64,000 nucleotides of DNA from Owenia fusiformis (GCA_903813345.2 CAIIXF020000001.1:31970556-32034555), one strand, 5' to 3'; numbered from the stretch's first letter, positions 37,501 to 52,500 are shown. Numbers and translations are program-made. Notes: generated by a model from the letters alone, not told the origin.

Positions 37501-40500
37501 GAATTAATATAATTATTCATGTTCTGTTGTTACAATTACATCTTCGTGTGATATTTGGTAAGCGGAAAACGTACAATTACATAGAACATTGGAATTTATA
37601 ATAGTCGCAGTCCATCCATCTGCCCAACGCAGTCCGCGACTCAGTGTTGCTTTATATCTGAAGCTGAACGCAATCACAGCCAAAGGTAGATAGCACAATG
37701 TGTGTACAGGTGTGGCCGAAATGGAGCAACTTTGGACAAAATTGAATATAAAGGGCTATTTTAATAGACCTACATCGTTTCTCAATCCATTCTGCAAATA
37801 TATACAAGCTGTCAAATACAGCTGAAATCATGAATTTATGGTAGCTAGCAATATTGATGGACTGTTGGAAAGATCATCCAAAATTACATTAACTCACCAA
37901 CTCTCCAATTATTTGATATTTTCCTGATATCTTAAATACTAGTTAATGTACCCTTCCCCAATAGGTTTTATTGCATCATCAAAAAGTTAATTGTTTCGCA
38001 TTTCTACTTCTTATAAAAAGTCTCACCACTATCCAATTATCTATATATTTAAACCTATCCACAAATTGGTTTGTAATAAACATATTACGTTGTCATCTTG
38101 CGCTCGACTGTTCTGCAAAATACGCTATTGAATTGCCATATTTCTAGGTCTTAAACGATACAATATAGCAATTTGGCACATTGATTCAGGTAAAAAATAT
38201 ATGTTAATCAACGTAACTTTGAATGATAATCTGGATGCTGACGTTCTTTTCCTGAAACAATAATAGCGTAGGAATATAGTTTACACTATCTTATTTATTT
38301 CGTGTTCGCGGTTGGACTGCGTTGCTTAGAATATCAATGGAGGCTGTGTTGCGTTGTTGAAATAGCTTTGTTTACTGGACTGCGTCCACTATGAATGCGC
38401 AGTTTGAATCTAATTTTCTCCTCACGAACACATTCTATTATCAAATCATTTTCACGAATTATACTCGGAGCCTCAACTAACCTTTAGATATCAGAAACGT
38501 GTTAAAACTCCTTTCAAATGTATAGTAAATTAAATAATATGCACATATTTAACAGGTAAAATCAGAACTTTGCTACTGTTTTAGCTTGATCTGGACAACT
38601 GCTTATTTTCTTATCTACAGACCAACAGTGGATACAGAGTAATATTTTGGTCACCGATTAGACACTACTGTAACGGTCTGCTTAACGAAATTATTAATAC
38701 ATAAAGCTTTTGCAGTTGCGGTAGTACGACATTTTAAAGTCTATTCCACTGAAACACAAAAAGGGAGCAACACTTTACATATGAATCCTGTGTGGTAGAC
38801 AAATAGGAAATAAACAGGTTTTGTAACTTCGAAGAAGCAAACCACGACGGAAAACGCAATTCGAACGCGAGTTGGAAATATTTATCTGTATTCTGATTGG
38901 TTGATTTTATATCAACTCACGATTGAATCGAATGTTAGATCGCAAGCGTTGTAGGGCGTCAGACGATATCGGGAGGCACGACTACAAGGTAGGGCTATGC
39001 ACATTTTCTAGGTGAACAACATTCCTGTTTCTGGACTGGGCGTTACTTCGGCTTACAGACTTCATCAACAGCAATATGCAGCAATGAGCAACCCAAGATA
39101 AGGATTCGTAAGCTGTGAATCTACAGCAGTCCATTGGGGTGCCGTAACGGCTGGAATTCGCTGAAGGAATAGCGTTACCACGGGAGTTGAGACCACACAG
39201 TCAGCCAAGAGCAGCCAGTCTCCGAAAGTCGAGAGCCTGCACTCTACGCAAGTCCCCTATCATCGTGATCAAGTCCACGACGACTTCAAGGGCCAGTCCC
39301 ACAACCGGTTGCCTCTTATCGTCTCGCATAGCTTTTATTATCTTTTATAGACATTTTAAATAGACATTTCTGTAGTATTATTTTGAAAGACATTTGCATA
39401 TCTAGAGTAATAGATTAAATTAAAAGCATCATAAATACCATTGTTCTTTCTCTCAGTGCAATATTACTTTTTTGATCATACTGTTCTCCATGTTGATTTT
39501 AAATAAATAAACCTTGTACATATTGTTATATTTTTACATCACTTGTCGTGTTGCATATGTGTTGCATGTTATATATGATCTATTAGGTTCTGTCAAAAAG
39601 TCCCATTCCCCTCCCCGTTTCGTCCGGTTACATTTGGTGGCAAGCAGAAACCAGAGATTCCGGCCCGGAAATCTACGCAACACGAGGTAAACTGTCCAGC
39701 CATACGCATTTTCGTACGCATAGTGAAGCTACGGGATATCCATCCACAGTTTCCTGCAAGTGACCTGATTGCCCATCCAAGTTGCTGCAAGCTTGGAATT
39801 CAAGATTGTGCAAGTTATAGCTGAAGTTGAGATCGTCTCCAGATAGCATTTCCTTTGTGCTTGATCGTGACGTCACCCAGCGCCAGTATCACGCATGTAC
39901 GGTAACCAGTAACCAGGTACATTGTAGTTCAAATATGTAAAATTTGTAAAACACTGTTAACTTTTTGTAAATCTTAAAGTTAGTGTAAAAGTACTGTAAA
40001 TTCTAGTGTATATCAAACTAGCGTAAATCGTACTCTATCATGTATGCATGGATGCATGCGTAGCTTAATTGTAGGCCAGGGATTTGCAGGTCTTATCGCA
40101 AAAGGCGTAACCCAGTAAAGCAACATACAGCAGTACGGCAACACGACCCTAAGAAATCCAGTAGATTTTATGCAATGCTGCATGTAATTTCGAGTCAACG
40201 CGGTCCAGTGGTTTCAGCTATCATCTAGGAATTCAGCAAGTAGCAGTGTATTCGACACTCCAATGCAGTGCAGCAACGTTGATTCATGCTTCAGCGTACT
40301 TCGGAGAGCTGTTCCATCGAGCTAGTGCAGTCCAGCAGAGACGTGCAGTATTAAGTGCATCTCTACAAAGAGCCATTAGCAGTGCAGTGTAACGACGCTG
40401 TAGTGAGGCAGTGCAGTTCGTGTACCCTTGCTGATGCTGAGTATGGTAATGCAATGGAATTTTAAATGTGTTGAAATGAACAGTTTATACATTTGCTGAA

Positions 40501-43500
40501 CTGTCGAATTGTTATTTATGTGAAGATATTTTACCAGTATTTTATATGATCGTGTATTGTCACCAGTAGCTATTGAAAATTGATGCGACTAATTGTATAA
40601 CTCGCCACAGTTTTAGATTTACAAGCCCAGTAAGGACATTAGTAACTATTCTATATTCTCAACAGTTTTAGGTTATTGTATATGTAACCAGTTGTAGGTT
40701 GTATTGCTGATGTTCACATGGGATACTTCAAGCAGTGACCTTGAGCACTTGGAGCAGTGACCTCGAGCACTTGGAGCAGTGACCTCGATAACTTCAAGCA
40801 GTTACCTTCGATATGTCAAGCAGTGACCTTCGATATGTCAAGCAGTGACCTTCGATATGTCAAGCAGTGACCTTCCACATCTCAAGCAGTGACCTTCGGC
40901 GTCTCAAGCAGTAACCTTGGTGACCTCGAATGGTATAGGCCTGTGTAGTCTGCAGTTGAAACTCCAAGCAACTACGTTAGGAAATGATTTGATATTGCGA
41001 TAAATTGATTGAAAACCTGCTAAATATTTCATATTCGTTAACTGGTATGAAACGTAAATGCATTGAAATATCTTGAGAAACTTCTATGTAGCTTGGTCAA
41101 TGCAACTTAGTCAACTAAAGCTTATACTCTACGAAGCTCTGAGTACACACAGTTCAGACTCGGCGCAAATTTTTATAGTAAATCAATGTGCTAACATTTT
41201 GCGAGTGAATATTGTATAAAACTGACTTAATTTTAGAAGCTGGTGCAGTTCAAGCCGATGCAGTTCGTTGCAGTTGGCAGCCCAGTTGATGGGCAGTTGC
41301 AATATATTTGTGACATAGCAATGTGTGTGTTTATTATTTTAAAATGGACAACGTTTCAGGTTGCTGTGATTTGATATCATAACATTTAGGTTCAGTTGTT
41401 GCTGACAGATACAGATTGCGTAGCATACAAGACAAACAATACAGCAACAAACAGAAGTCACATCCTCCGCCATTGCCAAAGGGCAGTCAAAAAGTTCATT
41501 GGTGCATACAGTAGCAGTATACGTTGCCAAAGGGCAATCACTTCAAACATAGGTGTATAGCAGTATAGATTGCCAAAGGGCAGTCACTTCAAACAGTGGT
41601 GTATGGCAGTGTCGATTGCCAAAGGGCAATCACTTCGGTGAAATCTACAAGGTGAACTCTACAAAATCGACTACCAGGTGATATCTGCAAAGGCAGATGT
41701 AGTCATTGAACAATACAATTGCTGTAAATAAATAAATAATCTTGCTGCTGCAAACTTGTTATCCTACAAATCCTGAGAGAATATATGCCCCCCACCCCCA
41801 AATAAAGTATTTTCCTGTGAACCTGTTGTGTTTTGATTATTCTGAGGAAATCTTCGACCCAAAGTTCTTGTTTTCTTTGCTGTCCTACACATGCACAATA
41901 TACACACTTGCACATCAGGATCTCTCCAACCTGATGAAATATTAATTCATATGGGATTGCAAGCTCTAAAGTTTTTATATACATATCACTCCATTCTGCA
42001 CCTGTCACAGTAACTTGAATTGAATTTACTTCAACCGATCATCGAATATCTAACAATGAATGGCAGAATGCATCAACCAAATGCCATTTGAAAATGCTGC
42101 ATTGATGTTTTTAATGTGTTTGTGCTAAACCATTGATGACCAACAATATATGAAAAACAGATTACCTGTATAACGTCAAAGAACGTAATTCAGCTAAGAC
42201 AACATATAATTTTAATGTAAGAGTAACAAGATAGTGTGTCTTGCCCCCACATTGTGTTAATTGATCAAGACCTAGTACTGCTCGAATATATTTGACCATC
42301 TATTTGTTTGGAAAATAAATGTCCTCGTAAGAAAGCCTCTTATGTGAATGCATTCATACTACTCTATCGTCGTGAATATTTTGCGGCCATGTCATAAATA
42401 GGACATCGGCATACAATGTGTATATAGTGCAAAGGGCGTTTCGATTTTGTTACTTTGAATTTCCGTGTAATGATTAGATGGTAACAAAGTACGAGGTGGA
42501 TTGTATGTCATATATTTTTGTAAAAACAACAACATTGTGCAAGCAGTGAATTTTGCGTTAGGAAGACAATTTTAAAGGTGTAATTTAGCAATGGAGCCTA
42601 GAAATACACAGCCTGATAATTTTGAAAACCATGAGAAACGGCAAATGAACAATGCGAAGGATGAACAGACATATGGAAAAGCGTCATCTATGAGAAATTT
42701 TGATTCTTCAAATGAAATGGAGAACTACAAGAGGTGTACATACAAGGCTAAGCCTGATACATATAATGGCGAAATTTCATGGCGGGATTATGAGTCGCAT
42801 TTTGAGATATGTGCCGAGATAAATGGATGGAACACGGTCCAAAAAGCTAAAATTTTAGCAATTCATTTGATAGGTGCTGCCAGAGAAGTTTGGACAGATA
42901 TACCGATTGAAAGCAGATCAGATTATGCAATATTGACACAGAGTCTGAAAACACGATTTTCCCCAGAGCAAAGGGAGATCAACAAATGTAATTTAAAGAA
43001 TAAAACAAGAGGGAAGTCCGAATCTTTGACTGAATTGGGGCAATATTTGCGTAGGCAGACAGCTTTGGCATATCCAGGATTCGATTATTGTTTGAGAGAA
43101 GAGATTGCCTTTGACCATTTTATGGTTGCAATTTCAAAACAACCAGATATAAAAACGTATATACGGCTCTCGAAAGCAAAGACCCTGGATGAAGCTATAT
43201 TAGCTGGCTTGGAATGGGAATCCTACGATATTGTAGATGAAATGAATGCTGGGCCCTCAAAACAGAATGAAGTGGAAAAACAAAATATGATTCTAACGAT
43301 AGAAAAAGAACAGGATTATGTAGAGAATATACTACAATTAGTTAAAGAGCAGCAGCAAGCAATCGATAATTTGAATAGAGAATTAATAGAAATCAGATCA
43401 CTGAATAGTGGTACTGATGAAGGCGAGATTGTAAATGATTTAAAAGGTGTCATATGTTTTAATTGCCAGGGAAATCACACATCGAATATGTGTCCTGATG

Positions 43501-46500
43501 TTTTATACTGTACGAGATGTCACAATGAGAGGCATGTTAAAGAATTTTGTACAGCTGATTTGAATGAAAACACAAGCGAAAGAAGACCTCCCAATAGAGA
43601 ATTCTCAAGATATACATATAATCACAAACTGAGAAAAAGGAGGAGGAAATTTGAAAAGTTTGGTGGTAACAGAAACTATTATAGGGACAGTGAATCTGGA
43701 AAAGGTAATGTGGACAGAACACCAGGATTGGAGCAAGATTGGCGAAATCAAGACCATTCCAATGACAATGGGAAAGTGAATAGCTCTCGGACAGAACGAA
43801 ATGTGAATACTGAATTTACACCAGAAATAAACAAGATGATGAAACAAGTAGAAAAATACAAAGACCGAGATATCATAAACAGCATTCTTGAAGATGGTTT
43901 ATTTGTAAAAGCAAAACTAGAGACGGGGACAGTTAGTTTCTTAATTGACAGCGGATCATGCATCTCAATCATCTCTATGGAAAAATTCATGGAAATTGGA
44001 AAGGAGAAAGACATAATTGTGCCACCTTATAATGGATTCAAAAATGCAGATGGCAGCCAGTTACCACTTGTTGGATATAGCAATATTAGCCTTGGTATTG
44101 GAGATGGTGTTTTTCAACACAAAATATGGATAGCACACATAAGTGTAGACGCCATTTTGGGAATGGATTTTATAGTCCAGCACAAGTGTATGTTAGACAT
44201 GGGAAATGGACGCATGCGTATTGGAGAAAATTACGTAGATTGTTGGACACGAGATTCACGACCCGTCATAAAAGTACTTGTTAACAGCACAGTGAAAGTA
44301 CCACCAATGAGCGAATTGATTGTAAAAGGTCGGATTAATAGAATAAGTGGTCCTTACAATGTAGGCAAGAGGCAGCTAGGTGTTGTTGAACCATCACAAA
44401 CATTTAATGACAAGCATGATGTAATGATTGGCAGGTCGTTGGTCGACTTAAAAGATAAAAAGGAACAGGTGATACCATTGAGAGTATTGAATCCAACAGA
44501 TCAACCTATTGTGTTATACAAGAATACAAGAGCAGCCGAGGTAGAGTTAATTGACAAGATCGACCATGTTCTTGATCAGTATGGAAACAGGATAAATGCA
44601 GTATCCTCTTCAGATAGTAAGCCATCGCAGAAAATTCCAGACTATCTAAAAGATTTACACGAAAGAAGCAGCAAGCATCTTAATACTGAGCAATCACAGT
44701 TGATCGGAGATTTATTAATTAGATACAAAGACATCTTCGCAAAATCATCAGATGACTTAGGGAAAACATCAATTGTAGAGCACACTATAGATACGGGGAA
44801 CCATGCACCGATAAGACAACCTCCAAGAAGACAAGCATTAGCACAGCAGAAAGTAGTGACAGAGGAAGTGGAGAAGATGTTAAAGAATGGGATTATAGAA
44901 CCATCAAATAGCCCTTGGTCATCACCAGTGGTATTGGTTAAGAAAAAGGATGGAACCACACGCTTTTGCATAGACTATAGAAAACTCAACGAAGTTACGA
45001 GGAAAGATGCATATCCAATACCTCGATTAGACACGTGTCTTGACAGCTTAGCTGGAGCACAGTGGTTTTGTTCAATGGATTTAGCCAGCGGATATTGGCA
45101 GGTCAAGATGCACGAGGCTGATAAAGACAAAACTAGTTTTGTTGTCAAAGATGGATTATTCTCGTTTAATGTCTTACCATTCGGACTGACAAATGCCCCA
45201 AGCACTTTCCAAAGATTAATGGAAACAGTACTCCGTGGATTGCAGTGGAAAACGTCTCTATTGTACATCGACGACGTCCTTACATGGGGAACTTCTTTTG
45301 AGAATACCTTGACTAATTTGCAGGAAGTGTTTGAGAGAATCCGGAAATCTGGAATGAAGTTGAAGCCTAAGAAATGTTCATTATTCCAGAAAGATCTGAT
45401 CTTCCTAGGACATAAAGTATCCACGGATGGCATTGAAACTGACCCAGTGAAGGTTGAAAGAATTGTGAATTGGAAAACTCCACGTTGCCAGAAAGAAGTA
45501 CGGGCATTCAATGGATTTGTGGGGTATTACAGGAAGTTCATTAAGAACTATTCAACAATTGCAAGACCCCTGAATCAACTATGTGAGAAGACACAGAAAT
45601 TTGTTTGGACAAAAGAATGTGAAACAGCTTTCCAGACTCTAAAGACAGCAATATCATCAGCTCCCATATTGGCCTATCCAGAAGCTGATAGTAAATTTGT
45701 ATTAGATACAGATGCATCTGACTTTGGGATAGGTGGTGTTCTATCAATTGTAAAAGATGGGGTAGAAAAACCAGTAACATATGCTAGTCGAACATTGAAT
45801 AAATCTGAACGTAGATATTGCGTGACAAGAAAAGAATTGTTAGCAGTTGTTGTATTTGTAAAGAAATTCAGACCGTATTTATATGGCAGGAAGTTCATCA
45901 TACGGACTGATCACAAAGCTCTCAAATGGCTGTTCAAGTTCAAAGAGCCAGATGGACAAATAGCCAGATGGTTAGAGATGCTGAGCTCATATGACATGGA
46001 AATTCAACACCGTGCGGGAAAGTCACATAACAATGCTGATGGATTATCAAGAATGGTATGTCCACAGTGTGGAATGAATGATGGTCGCATAAATGCCATA
46101 CACGAACATTCTTCAGATCCACAAGAAAAGACAGCACTGGAAGGATGGAGTCCAGAAGAGCTTCGTAATATGCAACTTATTGACAAGGACATTGGTTTTG
46201 TCATGAAAGCATTTGAAAAACAGAAGAAACCTCCCTGGAATGAAATCACCAAAACAAGTCCAGCCACAAAACATCTAATGACACAATGGGATAGATTGGA
46301 AGTGAAAGGTGGTGTCCTGTATAGAAAATGGGAATCTTATGATGGACGTAAAATTACTTGGCAATTAGTCCTTCCCAAGCAATTGCATAGAGATGTTTTA
46401 TTTCAATTGCATAGCATGCCTACAGGAGGTCATTTGGGAATTATGAAAACAGTCGAAAAGGTGAGAGAAAGGTTCTACTGGCATAGTCTGCGCAGTGATG

Positions 46501-49500
46501 CAAGAAATTGGTGTAACCGTTGTGATCAATGTGCATCACGAAAACCCAATTTTAAGAAAAAGAGAGCAGAAATGAAGCTGTTTCAAGTTGGAGCGCCCAT
46601 GGAGAGAATAGCAACGGATATTCTTGGTCCACTGCCCACATCAGAAAGAGGTAACAAATACATACTAATAGTGGCAGATTATTTTACAAAATGGACGGAA
46701 GCCTATGCAATCCCTAATCAAGAGACTGGAACAATATCTGATATAGTCAGTAAGGAATTTATATGTAGATGGGGTTGCCCAATGGCCATGCATAGCGACC
46801 AAGGTAGAAATTATGAGTCGAAAGTGTTTCAAGAAGTGTGCAAAGCTTTTGGTATCAATAAAACAAGAACTACACCATTAAGACCATGCTCTGATGGAAT
46901 GGTTGAACGCTTCAACCGCACGCTGGAAAGTATGTTAAGCATGTTTGTTGAGAAGCATCAACGTGATTGGGATGAATACCTACCTTATCTCATGTTGGCA
47001 TATCGTACATCAGTACATGAAACATCGCAATTCACACCATGTGAAATGATGCTAGGCAGACAGTTGAATCTACCAGTTGATATGGTGTTTGGACTTCCAC
47101 CAGGAGAAAATAACACAGATGAGACAGAATATGTTGCAGCAATGAAAGAGAGGATAGAAATCTCACATGCGTTTGCAAGAGAAAATTTGAATAAAAATAG
47201 CATTAGGCAGAAAAAGTACTATGACCTAAAAGCGCGCCCCACAACAATGCATGAAGGTGACGCAGTGTGGTTACATTGCCCAGTAAGGAAGCCAGGGATC
47301 TCCCCTAAGTTACAAAGACCTTTCCAAGGGCCATATATAATCACAAAACGTATAAGTGACATCACGTTTAGAATCAGAAGATCACCAAGGAGCAAGGAAA
47401 CAGTAGTACACATAGATAGACTGAAACCATACAATGGCGAGGATAAACCCACGTGGTATAAAAAGAAAGAGATTATCCCAGTTGAAAATGAAAATGATCC
47501 CGCGCAGATCACTGATACTGCAAAGCCATTAGAAAATAAAGGGGCAACTAGTAAACAGCAGGAACAGCCAGTCAATGATATGATGGAGGAAGAAATTGAG
47601 GATGGAGAAGCAGATGTAGACCAGAATGAAGATGATCAGAGAGAGTCAGAGGAATTTTATGAGGTTGAGAAGATTCTCGGACAGAGGAAAAGAAACGGCA
47701 AAACAGAATTTCTGTGTAAGTGGAAAGGCTGGGATTCCAGTCACAACACATTTGAACCATTTTCGCACCTCAATGAAGCTGCAAAAGAATACATTAGGAA
47801 TCATGTGATTCCAGATGTAAAATAATCAGGGTACTTTTCCGAGCATAATGATTGTTGACTTATGATAATGACACTTATAGAAGATTAAGGATGTTTAGAA
47901 TATATATTGTTGTAAATAATTGTATAAATATGATGCGTTGACGATGGAACCCTCAGAGGATTTATTTACAGTTAAAGGTGATATGAAGTGAATATTATAT
48001 ATTGAGATTCAAAAGTATGTGCTTCCATCATGATTGTAAATACTTGTATAGGTTTCTGATAGAAAACAAAAGTCAAGAAACAAGAAATGATTGGTGTAAT
48101 GACTCAAATAATCTCAAATGCTATGTGAAAAGTAGTACAAAGAGAAGATGTATATATAAGGTGGTGTGTCAAATTAAGAGAAGCAATATTAATCAGTTGT
48201 ATAAGCCAACTTTAGATGTTTTCCAAAGCGCGTCATGTAATGCTTAAGAGTCAGCAAATACAGTTCTTGCCGTACTATATGCGTTCATGCAAGTAACTAC
48301 TTGCCTTAAAGTGAATTGCATAGCTTGAAATAATGTATGCCGAAGTCTCTTTTGCAATGCCGTTAATGATTATTTGGAAAATGTTGAAAGGAAGTGCTTG
48401 GTGATCCGGAGCCTATGAAGTGATTATTTGGCTGGTAGTTACAATAGTGGATATATTGTTGGAACTGTTGTTCAAGAAAATGAATCTTCAGGCGTCCTGG
48501 ATTCGTTTAAGAAATTACAACATGTATTTTACTTCTGATTTGTGTGACTGTGAGTGGGCTCGTAACCCATGAAACGACTGACGAAGATTAAATGTGATGT
48601 ATGAATGTTAATCATGTAAGAAATATGCTGTCCATTTTTAAGACGATTTCGTCAACTGAAGATAGTTTAGATATGATTATGTTGTCGGCGTCATGAACCA
48701 AAACTGATCATTTTGAGTATCAATTGCTCATGCATTCTGTATTGTATTTGCTTAGTGGATGTGCACGTACATTTGTGCTATGGGGAGGTGTGATACGATA
48801 TTAGGAATTGTGCCTGAAAGTTTGGAAATACAGTTGGATCTCGATGTTTGGTAGCTGCTAGATCAAGTTTCGCTGATTATGGTTATGGTAATCCAGGTGA
48901 TACAACTTTCATAGAGTTGAAATAGTTGAGAATAATCATTTGGAATAAGAGTACTAGCTTCGGATGTATGAAGAGAGTAATATTTTTGGAAACTATTGTC
49001 ATTTCGATCCAGATATGGATGATTCAGTTTGTATTGAATAAGATGATGCATATACATCTATTGTTTTGTTTGATAGCTGCACATGTTTTGTTGAAGAGGA
49101 ATACAGAAATTCCAACCCATATAACGAAATAGTGTGATAATCAAAATGTATTTGGTAGCTGTAAATAGTAAAACCTATGGAGGAATACAGTATTATCATT
49201 AGCGGAAAATGTAAATAGCACTGGATATATATAATTTTGAGGAGATATGTGATTTGTTATGGCTAAATAGTCATCGCCTAGAATTAATTTTGTCTTAACG
49301 AGGACGTTAACTAAAGAAAGGAGGGGGTGAAAGCATCATATCTGAGAATTTTTGTTAAAAATGATTGAAATCTGCATTGTAGATAGATATAATTGATTGA
49401 TATTTTTGATGATTGATGTATATGTCTAAAATCCTAACTGAGAGTTATCTAGTAATTTACATTTTAAAGCCGAGACCTTAATTGTTGACCATATGAAGTT

Positions 49501-52500
49501 TCTATGAAGTGGATTTGAGTTTTATTTTGAAGACTTGCGTGAACTTTCAACAGAGAGAACTTGTCAGTAAGATAAAATGACGTGAAACTTTTGAAAATAT
49601 GAAAATGAAATGTACCAGTCACATATTTAACTAAATAGAATAGAGGAATATATTAAATGTTAATGACGAGGACGTCATTTTATAAGAGGGGGAGCTATGT
49701 AACGGTCTGCTTAACGAAATTATTAATACATAAAGCTTTTGCAGTTGCGGTAGTACGACATTTTAAAGTCTATTCCACTGAAACACAAAAAGGGAGCAAC
49801 ACTTTACATATGAATCCTGTGTGGTAGACAAATAGGAAATAAACAGGTTTTGTAACTTCGAAGAAGCAAACCACGACGGAAAACGCAATTCGAACGCGAG
49901 TTGGAAATATTTATCTGTATTCTGATTGGTTGATTTTATATCAACTCACGATTGAATCGAATGTTAGATCGCAAGCGTTGTAGGGCGTCAGACGATATCG
50001 GGAGGCACGACTACAAGGTAGGGCTATGCACATTTTCTAGGTGAACAACATTCCTGTTTCTGGACTGGGCGTTACTTCGGCTTACAGACTTCATCAACAG
50101 CAATATGCAGCAATGAGCAACCCAAGATAAGGATTCGTAAGCTGTGAATCTACAGCAGTCCATTGGGGTGCCGTAACGGCTGGAATTCGCTGAAGGAATA
50201 GCGTTACCACGGGAGTTGAGACCACACAGTCAGCCAAGAGCAGCCAGTCTCCGAAAGTCGAGAGCCTGCACTCTACGCAAGTCCCCTATCATCGTGATCA
50301 AGTCCACGACGACTTCAAGGGCCAGTCCCACAACCGGTTGCCTCTTATCGTCTCGCATAGCTTTTATTATCTTTTATAGACATTTTAAATAGACATTTCT
50401 GTAGTATTATTTTGAAAGACATTTGCATATCTAGAGTAATAGATTAAATTAAAAGCATCATAAATACCATTGTTCTTTCTCTCAGTGCAATATTACTTTT
50501 TTGATCATACTGTTCTCCATGTTGATTTTAAATAAATAAACCTTGTACATATTGTTATATTTTTACATCACTTGTCGTGTTGCATATGTGTTGCATGTTA
50601 TATATGATCTATTAGGTTCTGTCAAAAAGTCCCATTCCCCTCCCCGTTTCGTCCGGTTACACTACGATAGCATTTAAAATACCTGGATTTCTCTATTTTG
50701 TCGGAAGAAGCAGAAGGCACTGACGGATGTCCTTCCATTTTGGCGCTGGGCTGCGGTGTAAAGTTACGCGAGTCGCAGTCAGTGGCTTCGCCCTCGTTTT
50801 GCTTATCCCCCGTGATATATTAATTAGGGGTTTGAAGGGTTAGATAAAAACAAAATCAATAATGTGGTCATGGTTTTTCACATGTATTAATATTAAACAT
50901 GTCCCCTAAATTGTGCATCCAATAATATTTACATCTAATTACCCAAATCAACACAAACACCTGTACTTTTATAATCAAACTGCCAGTTAATTGCTGAACC
51001 AAAACCATGTTTACCTTAAATACTAATAATGTGCCATAAGCACTGGCCTATTGAATTCTAAAAAGTCGAAACATACATGTTACAACATTAGCTCCATGTT
51101 TTTGCTGACATAACTTGATGTTAGTCCCCGTAATTCCTTGATAATTGAAATGCTAATGGATCCAGATCAGTGACTTTTGTCATGTTCCCTGGTGCACTTA
51201 GGCAGTTAGGCCAGTAATTCAACATATAATCTAGAGCAGGGAAGAAGGAATGATTCTGGAGCCCTGTGTTCAGACGCTGAATTCTGAAGACTTGCATTTT
51301 CTGCAGTCTGTGTGGCATGTACCAAATCAATGATTTTCTACTTACTTAAACAGAGCTGTTTTGTCCATGAGTACCTCCACCTTTGTGATTTCCTCAACCT
51401 GTAGCTGGTAAGACTGTCCCCACTGATCCACCAAAAGGCTGCCTCCAAACCCATACTTACAGTCTATTTCACTGCTTAACCCCTGTAATACAACAAAACA
51501 TTCAATACATGAACACACAAGTAGAGCTGCTGTTTAGGTCTGTTAAATGAATTTTGGTACAGATCCTCCAATATCTTCAAATAGTGTTTATACCATTGAA
51601 CATGTTTCTTCAGGTTGGTAATTAATTTTTATATCCATAACTGTTACTGTTTGACGCAACCTTAAATTCACAATATCCATCGTGCATTTAATTCCATAAG
51701 GTCCTATATGCCCTCTAATTAGATTTCTACACTTAGTACACCTCTTTCCAGGATTTGAGTCTTCTGTAATAGTTTCTTCCATTTTTATGTAAAAGTTCTA
51801 AACTCTGTTCGATAAAAGCTTTCCACTCCTATCCTTGCTACACGTACAATATGAACTAGAGAAACGCATGCGCAAATTGCAATTACAAATAAGTTATATA
51901 AAAGATGTCGCTTACATTAAAATTCATTTATTACATAAATATACAGTTTATTGATGTTTCAATTGTGTGATCGATTGGGATTCTGTCAGAACATTGGACA
52001 ATGAGAGCAATAGAGATATTAGATGGATTAAGGAATCAATTTTTATAAGAAAAAACAGTAATAGTATGAAGCCAGAAGTTAAAATTCAGAGGAAGAAACA
52101 CGAAGTGTTTTCGAACCGTCAATAAACAAAAATTTAAGGTTGCGTCAAACGTTGTATTGGAACATTAGTGCAGAAGAGGTCATTTAAAAATCACTGAGGA
52201 GCACATTTAGACTTTAGAGGCTCTGTTTTGCTCAAGTATAAACACTATGTGAGCCAGGCAAGCTTTATGTATAAGCAGTCAGGCTCTATGGACTAGAAAC
52301 ATCAAACAGGCTCTAGTCTTTACCCCAGACTCTAGAGTAGACCCTGTTTACTAGGCTATTTAAAAATAAAACTGTCTTCGTAATACTCAATAAAAGTCTT
52401 GCATCAAATCTCCAGTCCTTGCAAGTATGTGCATCTAGATGAGACTCAATAATGGGACTTGAAGCAAGACTACAACTTAATAGTTGACTTAAAATAGTTA

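Larger units (their letters stand above)
38669..50661 (+). mobile_element. Ty3-type (Metaviridae) LTR element with chromodomain; looks whole
   Basis: A 12.0-kb element: 5' LTR 38669-39632, leader of about 3 kb, one gag-pol frame 42591-47825, about 1.9 kb without a recognised frame, a purine-rich tract before the 3' LTR, and 3' LTR 49698-50661. The LTRs begin TGTAACGG and end CCGGTTACA, are both 964 bp and look identical by eye. CTAC flanks both ends as a short target duplication. I see no breaks, and the insertion looks very recent. It lies in the sense opposite to the PGAP6-type gene, in its intron 4, and inside a DNA transposon. Confidence 0.93.
37153..50814. mobile_element. non-autonomous DNA transposon split by the LTR element
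   Basis: Terminal inverted repeats of 51 bp with one mismatch (37153-37203 and 50764-50814, starting CACGGGGGATAAGC) are flanked by ATATA on both sides (37148-37152, 50815-50819). Without the inserted LTR element and its short duplication the unit is about 1,665 bp. Inside, the string GGACTGCG or its reverse recurs (about 37186, 37605, 37629, 38327, 38390), echoing the TIR and looking like subterminal binding sites. Short minus frames (37308-37698) have no transposase signature. Superfamily undetermined. Confidence 0.7.

Noticed and set aside
48002-48247. 81-residue frame after gag-pol considered as an extra envelope-like gene
   Set aside because: Too short, with no signal peptide, membrane segment or glycosylation pattern; the region is left as non-coding element sequence.
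51121-51330. 69-residue minus-strand frame next to PGAP6-type exon 4
   Set aside because: Exon 4 joins exon 5 in phase with the expected FEVPEY continuation; this frame is in the intron and lacks a usable donor.
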